DNA of 42,086 bases, taken from the IMG/VR virus record IMGVR_UViG_3300034159_000067, positions 1-42,086 of that record. One strand, given 5' to 3'. The position numbers were made by a program, and so were the translations under genes. This DNA comes from a virus. Below the pieces are notes generated by a model. It was not told the origin of the DNA and did no database searches. It worked only from the letters and a program-made list of their open reading frames with translations. This document shows positions 22,751-30,956 of this stretch, one piece after another. Position 1 is the stretch's first letter. Each line of letters opens with the position of its first letter.

Positions 22751-23644
22751 ATGCTGATCAATCGCGCCAACCTCGACTCGCTCCGGGTCGGTTTCAAGAC
22801 GACTTTCCAGGCGGGCCTCGGTGCGGCGCCGTCGATGTATCCGCGCGTCGCCACCGTGGTGCCGTCCAGCGTCCGCGAGGAGAAGTACGGCTGGCTCGGC
22901 AAGATCCCGAGCGTCCGCGAATGGATCGGCCCGCGCGTCGTGCAGAACATTTCCGAGTACGACTACGCGATCAAGAACAAGTCGTGGGAGCTGACGATCG
23001 GCGTCGATCGCGACGACATCGACGACGACAACCTCGGCATGTACACGCCGCTGTTCACCGAGATGGGAATGTCGACCGGCTCGCACACCGACCAGCTGGT
23101 GTTCTCGCTGCTCAAGGCCGGCTTCACCACCGGCTGCTACGACGGCCAGTATTTCTTCGACACCGATCATCCGGTGCTCGACGCCAATGGCGTGCCGCAG
23201 TCGGTCGCCAACACCGACGGCGGCTCCGGCACGCCGTGGTTCCTGCTGTGCCTCAATCGCGCGATCAAGCCGGTGATCTTCCAGAAGCGCAAGGACTGGC
23301 AGTTCGTCTCGCGCGACAAGCTCGAAGACGACGTCGTGTTCAACAATAAGGAATTCCAGTACGGCGCCGACGCCCGCGGCAATGTCGGCTTCGGCCTGTG
23401 GCAGCTCGCCTGGGGTTCGAAGCAGACGCTCGACGCCACCAACTACAAGGAGGCGCTGTCCGCGCTCGAAGGCATGAAGGGCGATTTCGACCGGCCGCTC
23501 GGCCTGTCCAACTTCACCCTCGTGGTGCCGCCGTCGCTGCGCGAGAACGGTCAGAAGCTGATCGTCTCCGAATACGCGTCCGGCGGCGAGAGCAACCCGT
23601 GGAAGGGCACCGCCGAGCTGCTCGTCGTGCCGTGGCTGGCGTGA
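22751..23644 (+). CDS. Major capsid protein (Mu gpT family)
   Basis: A 297-aa capsid protein. The MLINRANLDSLRVGFKTTFQ start and the stretches YPRVATVVPSSVREEKYGWL, IPSVREWIGPRVVQNI, and NKSWELTIGVDRDDIDDDNL are the hallmark of Mu gpT. GQYFFDTDHPVLDANG is also conserved. The length is typical. It follows the decoration gene with a 34-bp gap. Confidence 0.95.
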   Translation: MLINRANLDSLRVGFKTTFQAGLGAAPSMYPRVATVVPSSVREEKYGWLGKIPSVREWIGPRVVQNISEYDYAIKNKSWELTIGVDRDDIDDDNLGMYTPLFTEMGMSTGSHTDQLVFSLLKAGFTTGCYDGQYFFDTDHPVLDANGVPQSVANTDGGSGTPWFLLCLNRAIKPVIFQKRKDWQFVSRDKLEDDVVFNNKEFQYGADARGNVGFGLWQLAWGSKQTLDATNYKEALSALEGMKGDFDRPLGLSNFTLVVPPSLRENGQKLIVSEYASGGESNPWKGTAELLVVPWLA

Positions 23645-23652
23645 GGCCGGCG

Positions 23653-24156
23653 ATGGCGAAGAAACCGAAAGCCGAGAAGAAGCCCAAGGTGGATGCGGCA
23701 ACGCCGACTCCGCCGCCGCTCGCGGACGTGCTGGCGACCGCGGCGGAGGCCGAGCGGCTCGCGGCCGAGGCGCAGCAGATCGCGGCCGAACTCGACGCGT
23801 CGATCGCCGCCACCAATGCGGCTGCGGAGGCTGAGATGGCGGCGAAGGCCGGCGCGGAAAGCAAGTATCTCAACGTCCTCCTCGATTCCAAGACGATCAT
23901 CGATCAGCCTGCGCTGCGATACGAGGGGGCGGCCGAGGCGCGCGATGCGGCGGCGGCTCAGGCCGGTGCCGAGTTCGGCCCGCCCGCCATCTGGGTCAAA
24001 GCGAAATCCGAGCGCGGCCGGCGCCGCGCCGGCTTCGCCTTCACTCGCGAGCCGATGCTGATCTATCTCGAAGATCTGCACGGGTCCGGAGAGATCGAGG
24101 CGATCCTCAGTGATCCGGAGCTGATCGTCACCAAGGCAACCGACACGGCGGGATAG
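23653..24156 (+). CDS. HI1506-related head-neck protein
   Basis: A 167-aa protein. The lysine-rich, Ala/Glu-rich N-terminal half (about 1-80) is a probable coiled coil. The C-terminal GRRRAGFAFTREPMLIYLED, then EAILSDPELIVTKAT, matches the HI1506-related family (Mu gp35 position): a conserved R-x-G-F/A-F and D-P-x-L-x-V. The last 10 nt, including the TAG stop, are shared with the following tRNA. Confidence 0.8.
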   Translation: MAKKPKAEKKPKVDAATPTPPPLADVLATAAEAERLAAEAQQIAAELDASIAATNAAAEAEMAAKAGAESKYLNVLLDSKTIIDQPALRYEGAAEARDAAAAQAGAEFGPPAIWVKAKSERGRRRAGFAFTREPMLIYLEDLHGSGEIEAILSDPELIVTKATDTAG

Positions 24157-24223
24157 CGCAGCCCGGTAGCGCGGCGGGCTCATAACCCGCAGGTCGGTGG
24201 TTCGAATCCATCTCCCGCAACCA
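24147..24223 (+). tRNA. Initiator-like tRNA-Met (anticodon CAT), phage-encoded
   Basis: A 77-nt tRNA with encoded CCA. Acceptor stem GCGGGA/TCCCGC (positions 2-7/66-71) with an unpaired G1/A72, the 1:72 mismatch typical of bacterial initiators. D arm GCGC-AGCCCGGTA-GCGC; anticodon stem GCGGG/CCCGC with loop CTCATAA, so three G:C pairs sit next to the loop, the P-site hallmark of initiator tRNA; T arm GGTGG-TTCGAAT-CCATC. All arms are complete. It overlaps the preceding coding sequence by 10 nt and lies within the head operon, so its processing would cut the operon mRNA. Confidence 0.92.
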
Positions 24224-24241
24224 ACACAGCAAGAGGACACC

Positions 24242-24457
24242 ATGACCACCACCGTGAAGGTTCACGTCAACGGCCAGTACCGAACGACCGTGAAGCAAAC
24301 CGACTCGTTCGGCCACGTCGTCGAGACAGTGATCGAGGGCAACTACAACGGCGGCAGCGGCGAAGCGTCGTTCTATCTCAGCCACCCGGCCACCGGCACT
24401 TTCGAGATCACCGAAGTCTACGTCACCGACGACGACAAGCGTCCCGCCGAAGGCTGA
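24242..24457 (+). CDS. Small hypothetical protein
   Basis: A 71-aa mostly beta protein: VKVHVNGQYRTTVKQTDSFG, then VIEGNYNGGSGEASFYLSHP and FEITEVYVTDDD. AAGAGGA before ATG 24242 is a good ribosome-binding site. It starts 18 nt after the tRNA. Similar short beta proteins accompany head genes in related phages, but I recognise no family. Confidence 0.72.
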   Translation: MTTTVKVHVNGQYRTTVKQTDSFGHVVETVIEGNYNGGSGEASFYLSHPATGTFEITEVYVTDDDKRPAEG

Positions 24458-24534
24458 CGCCCGTTTCGAAATCCTGCGCGCCGCAGACGTCCTGACCTGA
24501 TGCGCGCTCGATCGGTCGCCTCGTGCGGCTCCTT

Positions 24535-24565
24535 CCTGCCGCGGTGCTCGTACCACCGCGGCGGG
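24535..24565 (+). promoter_or_regulatory. Stable 12-bp hairpin in the gap after the tRNA
   Basis: CCTGCCGCGGTG (24535-24546) pairs with CACCGCGGCGGG (24554-24565), with one G-T pair and a 7-nt loop CTCGTAC. It lies in the 136-bp gap before the gene at 24594. No T-run follows, so it could be a terminator needing other factors, an mRNA-stability element, or a processing signal. Confidence 0.55.
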
Positions 24566-24593
24566 ACTCGGGTTCAACCAGAGGGGTGCCGCG

Positions 24594-24860
24594 ATGGCCA
24601 AACAACCGCCTTTCAAGATCGACGACGAGTCCTACCGCGAGGGCCGCGACGCCTTCACCCGCGGCGCGACCCTGCGCTCGATCGTCGAGCAGCTCGCCGC
24701 TTTCGGCGCCGACCAGGTCGAGGATCAGAAAGCCTTCAGCGGCGTACTCGGCTTCGCCGACGCGCTGCTCGATCACATCCGCAAGCCGCTGATCACCTGT
24801 CAGCTCGGCGGTCTCGAGCACGCATCGGTGTGGCCGAGCGACGACAAGGTGACCCGATGA
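24594..24860 (+). CDS. Hypothetical head-operon protein
   Basis: An 88-aa protein: FKIDDESYREGRDAFTRGAT, then a helix with VEQLAAFGADQVED and FADALLDHIRKPL. GAGGGG precedes the ATG. The stop overlaps the gp36 start (ATGA). No family recognised. Confidence 0.68.
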   Translation: MAKQPPFKIDDESYREGRDAFTRGATLRSIVEQLAAFGADQVEDQKAFSGVLGFADALLDHIRKPLITCQLGGLEHASVWPSDDKVTR

Positions 24861-25285
24861 CCTACGCGTCGCAAGCCGATCTGGTCGACCGCTACGGCGC
24901 GCCGATGCTGGTCGATCTCACCGATCGCGCCGAGGTGGCGACCGGGGCGATCGACGATGCCGTGATCGCGCGCGCGCTGGCCGATACCGACGCGGCGATC
25001 GACGGCTATCTGAAGGGCCGCTACGCGCTGCCGCTGCCGACGACGCCGCCGGCGCTGCGCGACATCGCGCTGTCGATCGCGGTCTACAAGCTGCACCGCG
25101 ATGCGGTCTCGGAGAAGATCCGCGTCGACTATGTGGACGCGATCAAGTCGCTGGCGCTGATCAGTAGCGGCACGATCCGGCTCGACGTCGCCGGCATCGA
25201 GCCCGAGGCGTCGGGCGCGACCGGCGTGCGCTTCACCGATCGCGACCGGCCGCTCACCGCCGACAGCCTCAAGGGCTACATCTGA
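24857..25285 (+). CDS. Head-tail connector (DUF1320, Mu gp36-like)
   Basis: A 142-aa DUF1320 protein, a neck/adaptor family. MTYASQADLVDRYGAPMLVD, then ALADTDAAIDGYLKGRYALP and PPALRDIALSIAVYKLH are the canonical motifs. It lies between small head genes and the virion morphogenesis gene, as expected. Confidence 0.92.
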   Translation: MTYASQADLVDRYGAPMLVDLTDRAEVATGAIDDAVIARALADTDAAIDGYLKGRYALPLPTTPPALRDIALSIAVYKLHRDAVSEKIRVDYVDAIKSLALISSGTIRLDVAGIEPEASGATGVRFTDRDRPLTADSLKGYI

Positions 25286-25848
25286 TGACCGGCGCGCTGC
25301 TCGATGTGAAACTCACCGATGCGGAGGACGCGCTGGCGCCGCTCGCCGGCTACATCGCGCGCGCCGGCGACACGCGCGGGCTGTTCGAAAACATCGGCGC
25401 ATCGGTGCAGACCTCGACGATGCACCGCTTCGAGACCGGCAAGGCGCCGGACGGCTCGCCCTGGCCGCCGTCGCTGCGCGTCAAGCAACATGGCGGCTTC
25501 ACGCTGCGGCTCACCGCGCGGCTGATGCGCTCGATCACCTATCTGGCCGACTCGGCCAGCGTCGAGATCGGCACCAATGTGGTGTATGCGGCGATCCATC
25601 AGCTCGGCGGCATCATCAGCCAGGCGGCCCGCACCGCGGTGCTGCATTTCAAGACCAGCAAAAAGACCGGCAAGACGCTGTTCGCCAAGCCCGGCAAGGC
25701 GGATCGGGCGCAGAAGGCCGCGATCGGCGCCCGCACCATCACGATGCCGGCGCGGCCGTTCCTCGGCCTCGACGACGACGACAATCGCGAGATCCTCAGC
25801 ATCGCCGAGCAATGGCTCGCGGGCGAACGCGGAGGCGCGGTCGCATGA
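25285..25848 (+). CDS. Phage virion morphogenesis protein (Mu gpG-like)
   Basis: A 187-aa protein of the virion morphogenesis/tail completion family. RFETGKAPDGSPWPPSLR, GFTLRLTARLMRSITYLADS, IGTNVVYAAIHQLGGII and TITMPARPFLGLDD are the conserved order G-x-P-W-P, L-x-x-S-I, N-x-x-Y-A-x-x-H-Q-x-G and P-x-R-P-F-L-G. In Mu gpG lies next to MuF; here it has stayed with the tail half. TGATG coupling to gp36. Confidence 0.9.
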   Translation: MTGALLDVKLTDAEDALAPLAGYIARAGDTRGLFENIGASVQTSTMHRFETGKAPDGSPWPPSLRVKQHGGFTLRLTARLMRSITYLADSASVEIGTNVVYAAIHQLGGIISQAARTAVLHFKTSKKTGKTLFAKPGKADRAQKAAIGARTITMPARPFLGLDDDDNREILSIAEQWLAGERGGAVA

Positions 25849-26291
25849 GCCTGATCGTCGACGTCAAGGAACGGCTGGAGGTCGAGGTCGCGGATCTGGC
25901 CGGCAAGCTCGACTACGTCGCCGAGCTGGCGGCGCTGACCAATGCGGGCGCGCCGCCGCAGCGCGAGGTCTCGGCCTTCGTGATTCCGCTCGGGCTCGAC
26001 GATCGCGGCGGCGCTGGCGCATCGGCCGCAGGGCTGCATACGCAGATGCTGGGCGAGACCGTCGGCGTCATCCTCTGCGTCAAGGCACTCGGCGACGCCA
26101 AGGCGCGCAAGGCTCTGCCGACGATCGACACGCTGACCGACGCGGTGATCGACGCGCTCGCCGGCTGGGGACCGGACGATGCCGCCGGCGTGCTGATGTT
26201 CGTGCGCGGCCGCCTCGTGTCGGTGACCGCCGGCCTTGTCGTCTACCAGCTCGAATTCGTGCTTCTCGATCAACTGAGGATCGCCCGATGA
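25845..26291 (+). CDS. Tail terminator-like protein (gp37 position)
   Basis: A 148-aa protein with VDVKERLEVEVADLAGKLDY, AFVIPLGLDDRGGAG, TVGVILCVKALGDAKARKAL and a beta ending VTAGLVVYQLEFVLLDQ. This alpha/beta layout and position (after gpG, before the tube protein) fit the gp37/minor tail terminator family of Mu-like siphophages. ATGA-type overlap at both ends. Confidence 0.75.
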   Translation: MSLIVDVKERLEVEVADLAGKLDYVAELAALTNAGAPPQREVSAFVIPLGLDDRGGAGASAAGLHTQMLGETVGVILCVKALGDAKARKALPTIDTLTDAVIDALAGWGPDDAAGVLMFVRGRLVSVTAGLVVYQLEFVLLDQLRIAR

Positions 26292-26512
26292 CTCATCCCC
26301 GCAAGGGCGGCAGCTACATCCGCCAGGCCGACGGCACGCTGCAGCAGACTCGGTTCCCGTCCAGCGCGGGCAGTTCCATCGACGGCACGCCGAGCAGTGT
26401 GGCCGACGATTTGATCAAGGCGGCCAACGAAGCCGCGATCGCCACCACACCCGCGAACAAACAGCCCGCCGACGCCAAGAAGCCGGCGCGCAAACCCCGC
26501 ACGGAGACGTAA
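26288..26512 (+). CDS. Small protein in the tail operon
   Basis: A 74-aa hydrophilic protein, MTHPRKGGSYIRQADGTLQQ, with a KKPARKPRTET tail rich in lysine, proline and alanine. It overlaps the tail-terminator stop and is followed two bases later by the tube gene. In Mu this place is held by gp38; I see no clear sequence match to that family. Confidence 0.65.
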   Translation: MTHPRKGGSYIRQADGTLQQTRFPSSAGSSIDGTPSSVADDLIKAANEAAIATTPANKQPADAKKPARKPRTET

Positions 26513-26514
26513 CG

Positions 26515-27450
26515 ATGGTCGACCAGGTGTTCTTCCGCCGCATGGTGCTGCTAGCGAAACTCGAATCCGCTTACGCCACCGACCCGACGCTGACCGGCGC
26601 CGCCAATGCGATCCTCGCCAGCGACATTACGCTGCGGCCGATGGAAGGCCAGGACGTGCCGCGCAACCTGATCCGGGACTACCTGTCGGGCGAAGCCACG
26701 ATCCCGGCCGGGCTGCATGCGGTGATCGAGTATTCGACCGAACTCGCCGGCTCCGGCACCGCCGGCACCGCGCCGGCGTGGGGGCCGCTGATGCTCGCCT
26801 GCGGTTTTACCGAAACCATCGTGGCCGACACCTCGGTGGCCTACACGCCGGTCAGCGACGACATGGATAGTCTCTACATCAAGTTCTGGCTGGGCTCGAC
26901 GCTGCACGCGCTGAAGGGCGTGCGCGGCAACGCCACCATCGGGCTCGACGCGCAGGGCATCCCGCGGATTCGCTGGACCTTCACCGGGCTGTGGGTGCCG
27001 CCCGCCGAGGTCAGCCGCGCGACGCCGACGCTGACGGCGTTCAAGAAGCCGAAGATCGCCGCGGCGGCGAATACCAGCTTCGAACTCAACAGCGTGGCGC
27101 TGGCGCTGCGCAGCTGGAGCCTCAATCTCGGCAACCAGGTCGAGGGCCGCTTCCTGGTCAACACCGAGAAGGTGATCATCTCGGACCGCGCCGAGACGCT
27201 CGATCTCACCGTCGAGGTGACGCCGCTGTCGGACTTCGATCCGTTCGCTCTGGCCGAGGCGGGCACGCTGGTGCCGGCCGAGATCGTGCACGGCACCACG
27301 GCCGGCAACATCATCACCATCGCGGCGCCGACCTGCCAGTTGAAGCGGCCGGGTGCGGCCACCAACAACCAGGGCATCGCCGAACGCCCGCTGTCGCTGT
27401 CGCCGCTGCCGACCTCCGGCGACGATCAGTTCTCGCTCACGCTCACCTGA
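26515..27450 (+). CDS. Major tail tube protein
   Basis: A 311-aa tube subunit for a non-contractile tail. The start FRRMVLLAKLESAYATDPTL, then TLRPMEGQDVPRNLIRDYLS and GTAPAWGPLMLACGFTET, is typical of the tube proteins of B3/D3112-like Mu siphophages. The central TALxALxG-like HALKGVRGNATIGLDAQGIP also fits. No sheath gene is present anywhere, so the tail is siphovirus-like, not contractile as in Mu. Confidence 0.87.
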   Translation: MVDQVFFRRMVLLAKLESAYATDPTLTGAANAILASDITLRPMEGQDVPRNLIRDYLSGEATIPAGLHAVIEYSTELAGSGTAGTAPAWGPLMLACGFTETIVADTSVAYTPVSDDMDSLYIKFWLGSTLHALKGVRGNATIGLDAQGIPRIRWTFTGLWVPPAEVSRATPTLTAFKKPKIAAAANTSFELNSVALALRSWSLNLGNQVEGRFLVNTEKVIISDRAETLDLTVEVTPLSDFDPFALAEAGTLVPAEIVHGTTAGNIITIAAPTCQLKRPGAATNNQGIAERPLSLSPLPTSGDDQFSLTLT

Positions 27451-27473
27451 CCACGCAACCGACAGGACACGCC

Positions 27474-27803
27474 ATGTTCAAGATCGTCCCCAATCCGACC
27501 TTCACCCACGACGTCACCGTGATGACGCCGATCGACGGCGGTTTTGCCGACGAGACGCTGATCGTCACCTTCAACTATCTCGACACCAATCAGGCGGAGA
27601 AGTTCGAGATCAACACAGTGGACGGGACGACGGCGTTTCTCAATGCAATCGTCGTCAAGCTCGACGGGCTCACTGACGTCGAGGGCAAGCCGATCGCGTG
27701 TTCGCTGGATCTGCGGGAGAAACTGTTGCGGACCAACACCGTCCGCCGGGCGATCCTGCAGCACTACGCCAACGCCGTGAACAAGGTCAAAGAGGGAAAC
27801 TGA
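27474..27803 (+). CDS. Tail assembly chaperone (lambda G-like)
   Basis: A 109-aa protein: MFKIVPNPTFTHDVTVMTPI, then LIVTFNYLDTNQAEKFE and LDLREKLLRTNTVRRAILQH. It is followed by a frameshift site and then the DUF1799 frame, the lambda G/GT layout. It should bind the tape measure and recruit tube subunits. Its last two sense codons before TGA are GGA AAC, part of the slippery heptamer. Confidence 0.85.
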   Translation: MFKIVPNPTFTHDVTVMTPIDGGFADETLIVTFNYLDTNQAEKFEINTVDGTTAFLNAIVVKLDGLTDVEGKPIACSLDLREKLLRTNTVRRAILQHYANAVNKVKEGN

Positions 27804-28249
27804 CATGGGCCGCCCGGCAATGGGCTCGCATCGCGCGGCCGGCGGCCCCGACCACAGCGGCCCGCGACGACGATGCCAAGGCGCTGGCGGATGCGCGCGC
27901 GTTCGGCCTGGACGACGACTCGCTGGCCGAACTGACCGACGCGCTGTCGTCGCCGCCGCCGATCGCCGAGGCGGACTACGCGGGCGTCTGGCTGGTTCAT
28001 GCCGAGATCGTTCGGGCGTTTCTGGCGGTGTCGACGCAATGGCGCACGGCGTCGATCGGCGGTGGCGGCTTCGTGGTGATGGGCGGCGGCGCCGCGGCGC
28101 CGCGGCGGCTGGTGTTCGTCAGTCTGGACTACGCATCGGTGCGGGCCGGGCTCGATGCCGAGGAGATCGCGGTGACGCCGGAGCTGTGGCGCGGCCTGCG
28201 GATCATGGAAGCCGCGGCCTGCGCGGCGCTGAACGAAAGTAACAACTGA
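27474..28249 (+). CDS. Chaperone-DUF1799 frameshift fusion (lambda GT-like)
   Basis: The predicted minor product reads 27474-27800, slips back one base and continues to 28249, giving about 258 aa. The added part is G-K-L-T-W-A-A-R-Q-W-A-R followed by the DUF1799 core: DYAGVWLVHAEIVRAFLAVS, then LDYASVRAGL and LWRGLRIMEAAACAALNES. DUF1799 proteins are the T-domains of tail assembly chaperones in Mu-like siphophages. The downstream frame alone has only an internal ATG at 27698 overlapping the chaperone, without biological sense. Confidence 0.85.
27794..27800 (+). promoter_or_regulatory. Programmed -1 frameshift site GGGAAAC
   Basis: The heptamer G GGA AAC fits X-XXY-YYZ in the chaperone frame and is followed immediately by the TGA at 27801-27803. 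After a -1 slip, reading becomes GGG AAA CTG ACA TGG, entering the DUF1799 frame, which has no good start of its own. No stop codon intervenes. Confidence 0.88.
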
Positions 28250-28251
28250 CG

Positions 28252-30333
28252 ATGCGGGTCTCACTGGTCATCGATGGCGACAGCAAGGAAGCGGTGCAAG
28301 CCGCGACCGACGCACGCCAGGCGGTGACCGAGCTCGGCAAGGCCGCCGGCGACACCTCGAAGGGGCTTGAAGACGGTTTCAAGAAGGCCACCGGTGCGGC
28401 CGGCAATCTCAAGGGCTCGACCGAAGCGGCCGGCGGCGCCAACGACAATCTGATGGGGTCGGTGTCGGGTCTTGCCGGCAAGTTCGGCGAGCTGGTCGGA
28501 AAGGTCAAAGGATCGGGCGACGCGCTGGCGCAGGCGACCGGCCAGGCCGGCGGCTTCGCCAAGGGCGTCGCCGACCTGGTGCGGTCCGGCGCCGGCGTCG
28601 GCCTGCTGACCGGCGGCATCGGTCTTGCGGTCTCGGCGGCGACGACGTTCTACGGGATCTGGTCGAGCGCGCAGGCCGCCGCCGCCGAAGCACGGCTGCA
28701 GGAACAGGCGCGGCTGGTCGATCTGGTGCGCGGTGCCTACACCAATGCGACCAACGCCGCCGGCGACTTCCTCACCCAGAGCAAGGAAGTCACCAAGTTT
28801 CAGCTCGAGCAATCGATTGCCGGGCTGAAGGACGATCGCAGCAAGGCCACCAAGACCGCCACCGGCAGCTACACCACCGACTACGCGACCGCCGGTCTCA
28901 GCCAGATCAACAACCCGTTCAGCGACGGCAGCGAGACCCGCTCGATCGAGCAGTTCCGCGGCGCGGTCGAGGATCTCGAACGCGCGCTGCAGTCCGGCGA
29001 CCCGAACATCCGGCAGTATCAGGATCGCATCGTGGCGATCGCCAATGCGGCGCGCGCGACCAATCCCGAACTGGCCGCGACCGCCAAGCGGATCCTCGAC
29101 CAGGCGAAGCCGGCGGCGGAGCTGTCGTCGAAGATCGACACCGCCGAGGCCGCGCTCGCCAAACTCAACGGTACCGCGACCCCGACGCAGGAGAAGATGC
29201 TCGGCCTGTCGAAGTCGACCGGCGATGCCGGCAACCGTTTCGAGTCGCTCGCCAAGTCGATGGATCGCCAGGCCGCGAGTGCCGAGGCCGAAGCGGCTGC
29301 GACCGGACGATCCGCCGGCGAGATCGCCAAGATGCGGATCGAGGCGGTGCTCACCGAAGCCGCGCAGCAGGCCGGCGGCGGCGCGGCGGAGAAGTACGCT
29401 GACCGCATCAAGCAGATTGGCGATCGCGCCGGCGAGGCCGCGCAGAAGCTGGCGCTGGCGCGGGTGCAGTCCGACGCCGCGTTCGGGCGCCAGACGCTGG
29501 GTCTGTCGGCCGACGACGCGCAGATCGCCGAGCAGCTGCGCGGCGCCTATGGCAACGACGTCACCACCGCGCTGAACAGCGGCGCGGCCGAAGCGCTGAA
29601 GTTCAACCAGAATATGCAGCAGCTGAAGAACACCACGCTCGACGTCAGCAAGGGCGCGTTCAGCGATTTACGCACCCAGATCCAGCAGGGTGCGACCGCG
29701 ATGGAGGCGCTCGGAACCGCCGGCGTCAACGCGCTGAACCGGATCGCCGACAAGATCGTCTCGTCGCAGCTCGACAGCCTGGTGTCCAAGCTGTTCGGCT
29801 CGGCGACCGGCGGCGGCACCAGCTGGCTGTCGTCGCTGTTCGGCGGCAGCAGCGGCTCGTCGGGCGCCACGGACACGATCACGGTCGGCAGCCAGACGTT
29901 CCCGAAATTCGCCGCCGGCGGCACCTTGCAGTCGGGCTGGGGCGTGGTCGGCGAGGAAGGTGCCGAGCTGATCAAGGTCCATGGCGGCGGCGTCACGGTG
30001 TTTCCGCATCATGTCAGCAAGCCGTATCTGCCGGGCTTCGCGGAGGGCGGCTCGCTCGACAGCCTCGGCAACATCGCGCGGCTGCCCGGCGCGGCGCCGT
30101 CGGCCGCCGACAATGCCGCCGCCGCATCCGCCGCATCCGCATCGGCGCCGCAGGGCGTCGCGGTATCGGTCGGCGTCAGCGTCGACGATCAGGGCAGCCT
30201 CAAGGCCTACGTCAAGAAAGTCGCGCAGCAGTCCTCGGCCGGCGCCGTCAGCGCGTTCGCCAAGAGCCCGCAATTCGTCGACCACGTCGCCAACGCCAGC
30301 AACACCGGCCGGGCGCTGAGGAAGCTGCGATGA
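28252..30333 (+). CDS. Tape measure protein
   Basis: A 693-aa helical protein setting tail length. The N-terminus (SLVIDGDSKEAVQAATDARQ) is followed by Gly/Ala/Lys-rich helices, a membrane-prone segment at about 108-128 (GLLTGGIGLAVSAATTFYGI), long coiled regions to about 480, then a glycine-rich part and GVVGEEGAELIKVHGGGVTV, a common tape-measure C-terminal motif. Short for the class, so the tail should be shorter than lambda's (853-aa ruler). Confidence 0.92.
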   Translation: MRVSLVIDGDSKEAVQAATDARQAVTELGKAAGDTSKGLEDGFKKATGAAGNLKGSTEAAGGANDNLMGSVSGLAGKFGELVGKVKGSGDALAQATGQAGGFAKGVADLVRSGAGVGLLTGGIGLAVSAATTFYGIWSSAQAAAAEARLQEQARLVDLVRGAYTNATNAAGDFLTQSKEVTKFQLEQSIAGLKDDRSKATKTATGSYTTDYATAGLSQINNPFSDGSETRSIEQFRGAVEDLERALQSGDPNIRQYQDRIVAIANAARATNPELAATAKRILDQAKPAAELSSKIDTAEAALAKLNGTATPTQEKMLGLSKSTGDAGNRFESLAKSMDRQAASAEAEAAATGRSAGEIAKMRIEAVLTEAAQQAGGGAAEKYADRIKQIGDRAGEAAQKLALARVQSDAAFGRQTLGLSADDAQIAEQLRGAYGNDVTTALNSGAAEALKFNQNMQQLKNTTLDVSKGAFSDLRTQIQQGATAMEALGTAGVNALNRIADKIVSSQLDSLVSKLFGSATGGGTSWLSSLFGGSSGSSGATDTITVGSQTFPKFAAGGTLQSGWGVVGEEGAELIKVHGGGVTVFPHHVSKPYLPGFAEGGSLDSLGNIARLPGAAPSAADNAAAASAASASAPQGVAVSVGVSVDDQGSLKAYVKKVAQQSSAGAVSAFAKSPQFVDHVANASNTGRALRKLR

Positions 30334-30956
30334 CGATCTCCTTCCCCATCGCCGGCATGCTCGACGGCATCGGCTTTTCCGGCGATCCGCTGATGCTGAT
30401 GTCGCGGCAGGAACTGAGCCGGATCGCGGACGGCCGCGCCATCGGTAAGAATTTCGGCTCGGCGATCTGGCATGCGAACTACGTCACCGAGCCGCTGCGC
30501 AATGCGCGCGCGCTCGAACTCGAAGCCGATCTCGACGCGCTCGACGGCGTGATCAATCCGTTCGAGGCCTACGACCTGCGCCGCCCGACGGCGCTGCATT
30601 ATCCGGACGGCTCGGCCTATGACGGCGTGCTGTCCGCCGTCGTCGCCAACAAGGCGATCACGCTGATCGGATTGCGGCCCGGACAGATTATCGCCAAGGG
30701 CGACTATCTGTCGTTCGATTTCGACAACGGCCGCCGCGCGCTGCACCGCGTCAGCGAGCGCACCGTCGCCAATGGCAGCGGCGTCACGCCGTCGTTCGAG
30801 GTGCGGCCGCGGCTGCGGCTGGGCTGGACGCTCGGGCTGTCGATCCGGCTGCTGGCGCCGCGCGGCCTGTTCAACCTCAAGCCGCAGTCGGTGCAGGTCA
30901 AACAGTACAACGACACCCACTGCGTGGTGTCGTTCGCCGCGGTGCAGATTCCATGA
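30330..30956 (+). CDS. Distal tail-like protein
   Basis: A 208-aa mainly beta protein: MSRQELSRIADGRAIGKNFG, HANYVTEPLRNARALELEAD, INPFEAYDLRRPTALHYPDG and SIRLLAPRGLFNLKPQSVQV. It lies directly after the tape measure and before DUF2163, the place of the distal tail protein in gene-transfer-agent-like and Mu-siphophage tails. The assignment is by position and fold pattern. Confidence 0.75.
   Translation: MTISFPIAGMLDGIGFSGDPLMLMSRQELSRIADGRAIGKNFGSAIWHANYVTEPLRNARALELEADLDALDGVINPFEAYDLRRPTALHYPDGSAYDGVLSAVVANKAITLIGLRPGQIIAKGDYLSFDFDNGRRALHRVSERTVANGSGVTPSFEVRPRLRLGWTLGLSIRLLAPRGLFNLKPQSVQVKQYNDTHCVVSFAAVQIP

Noticed and set aside
24535-24600. A second tRNA (Thr-like, anticodon loop CTCGTAC)
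   Set aside because: An anticodon arm can be drawn, but the T stem does not pair around TTCAACC and there is no acceptor stem or CCA.
27698-27803. An independent start (ATG 27698) for the DUF1799 gene
   Set aside because: The reading before the slip site in this frame is antisense-free but meaningless overlap with the chaperone, and the recognised homology begins only at the frameshift point.
28252-30333. A contractile (Mu-type) tail
   Set aside because: There is no sheath gene, no gp45/gp46-like baseplate set and no spike; instead a tube protein, frameshifted chaperones, tape measure, DUF2163 and a lambda J-like tip indicate a non-contractile tail.
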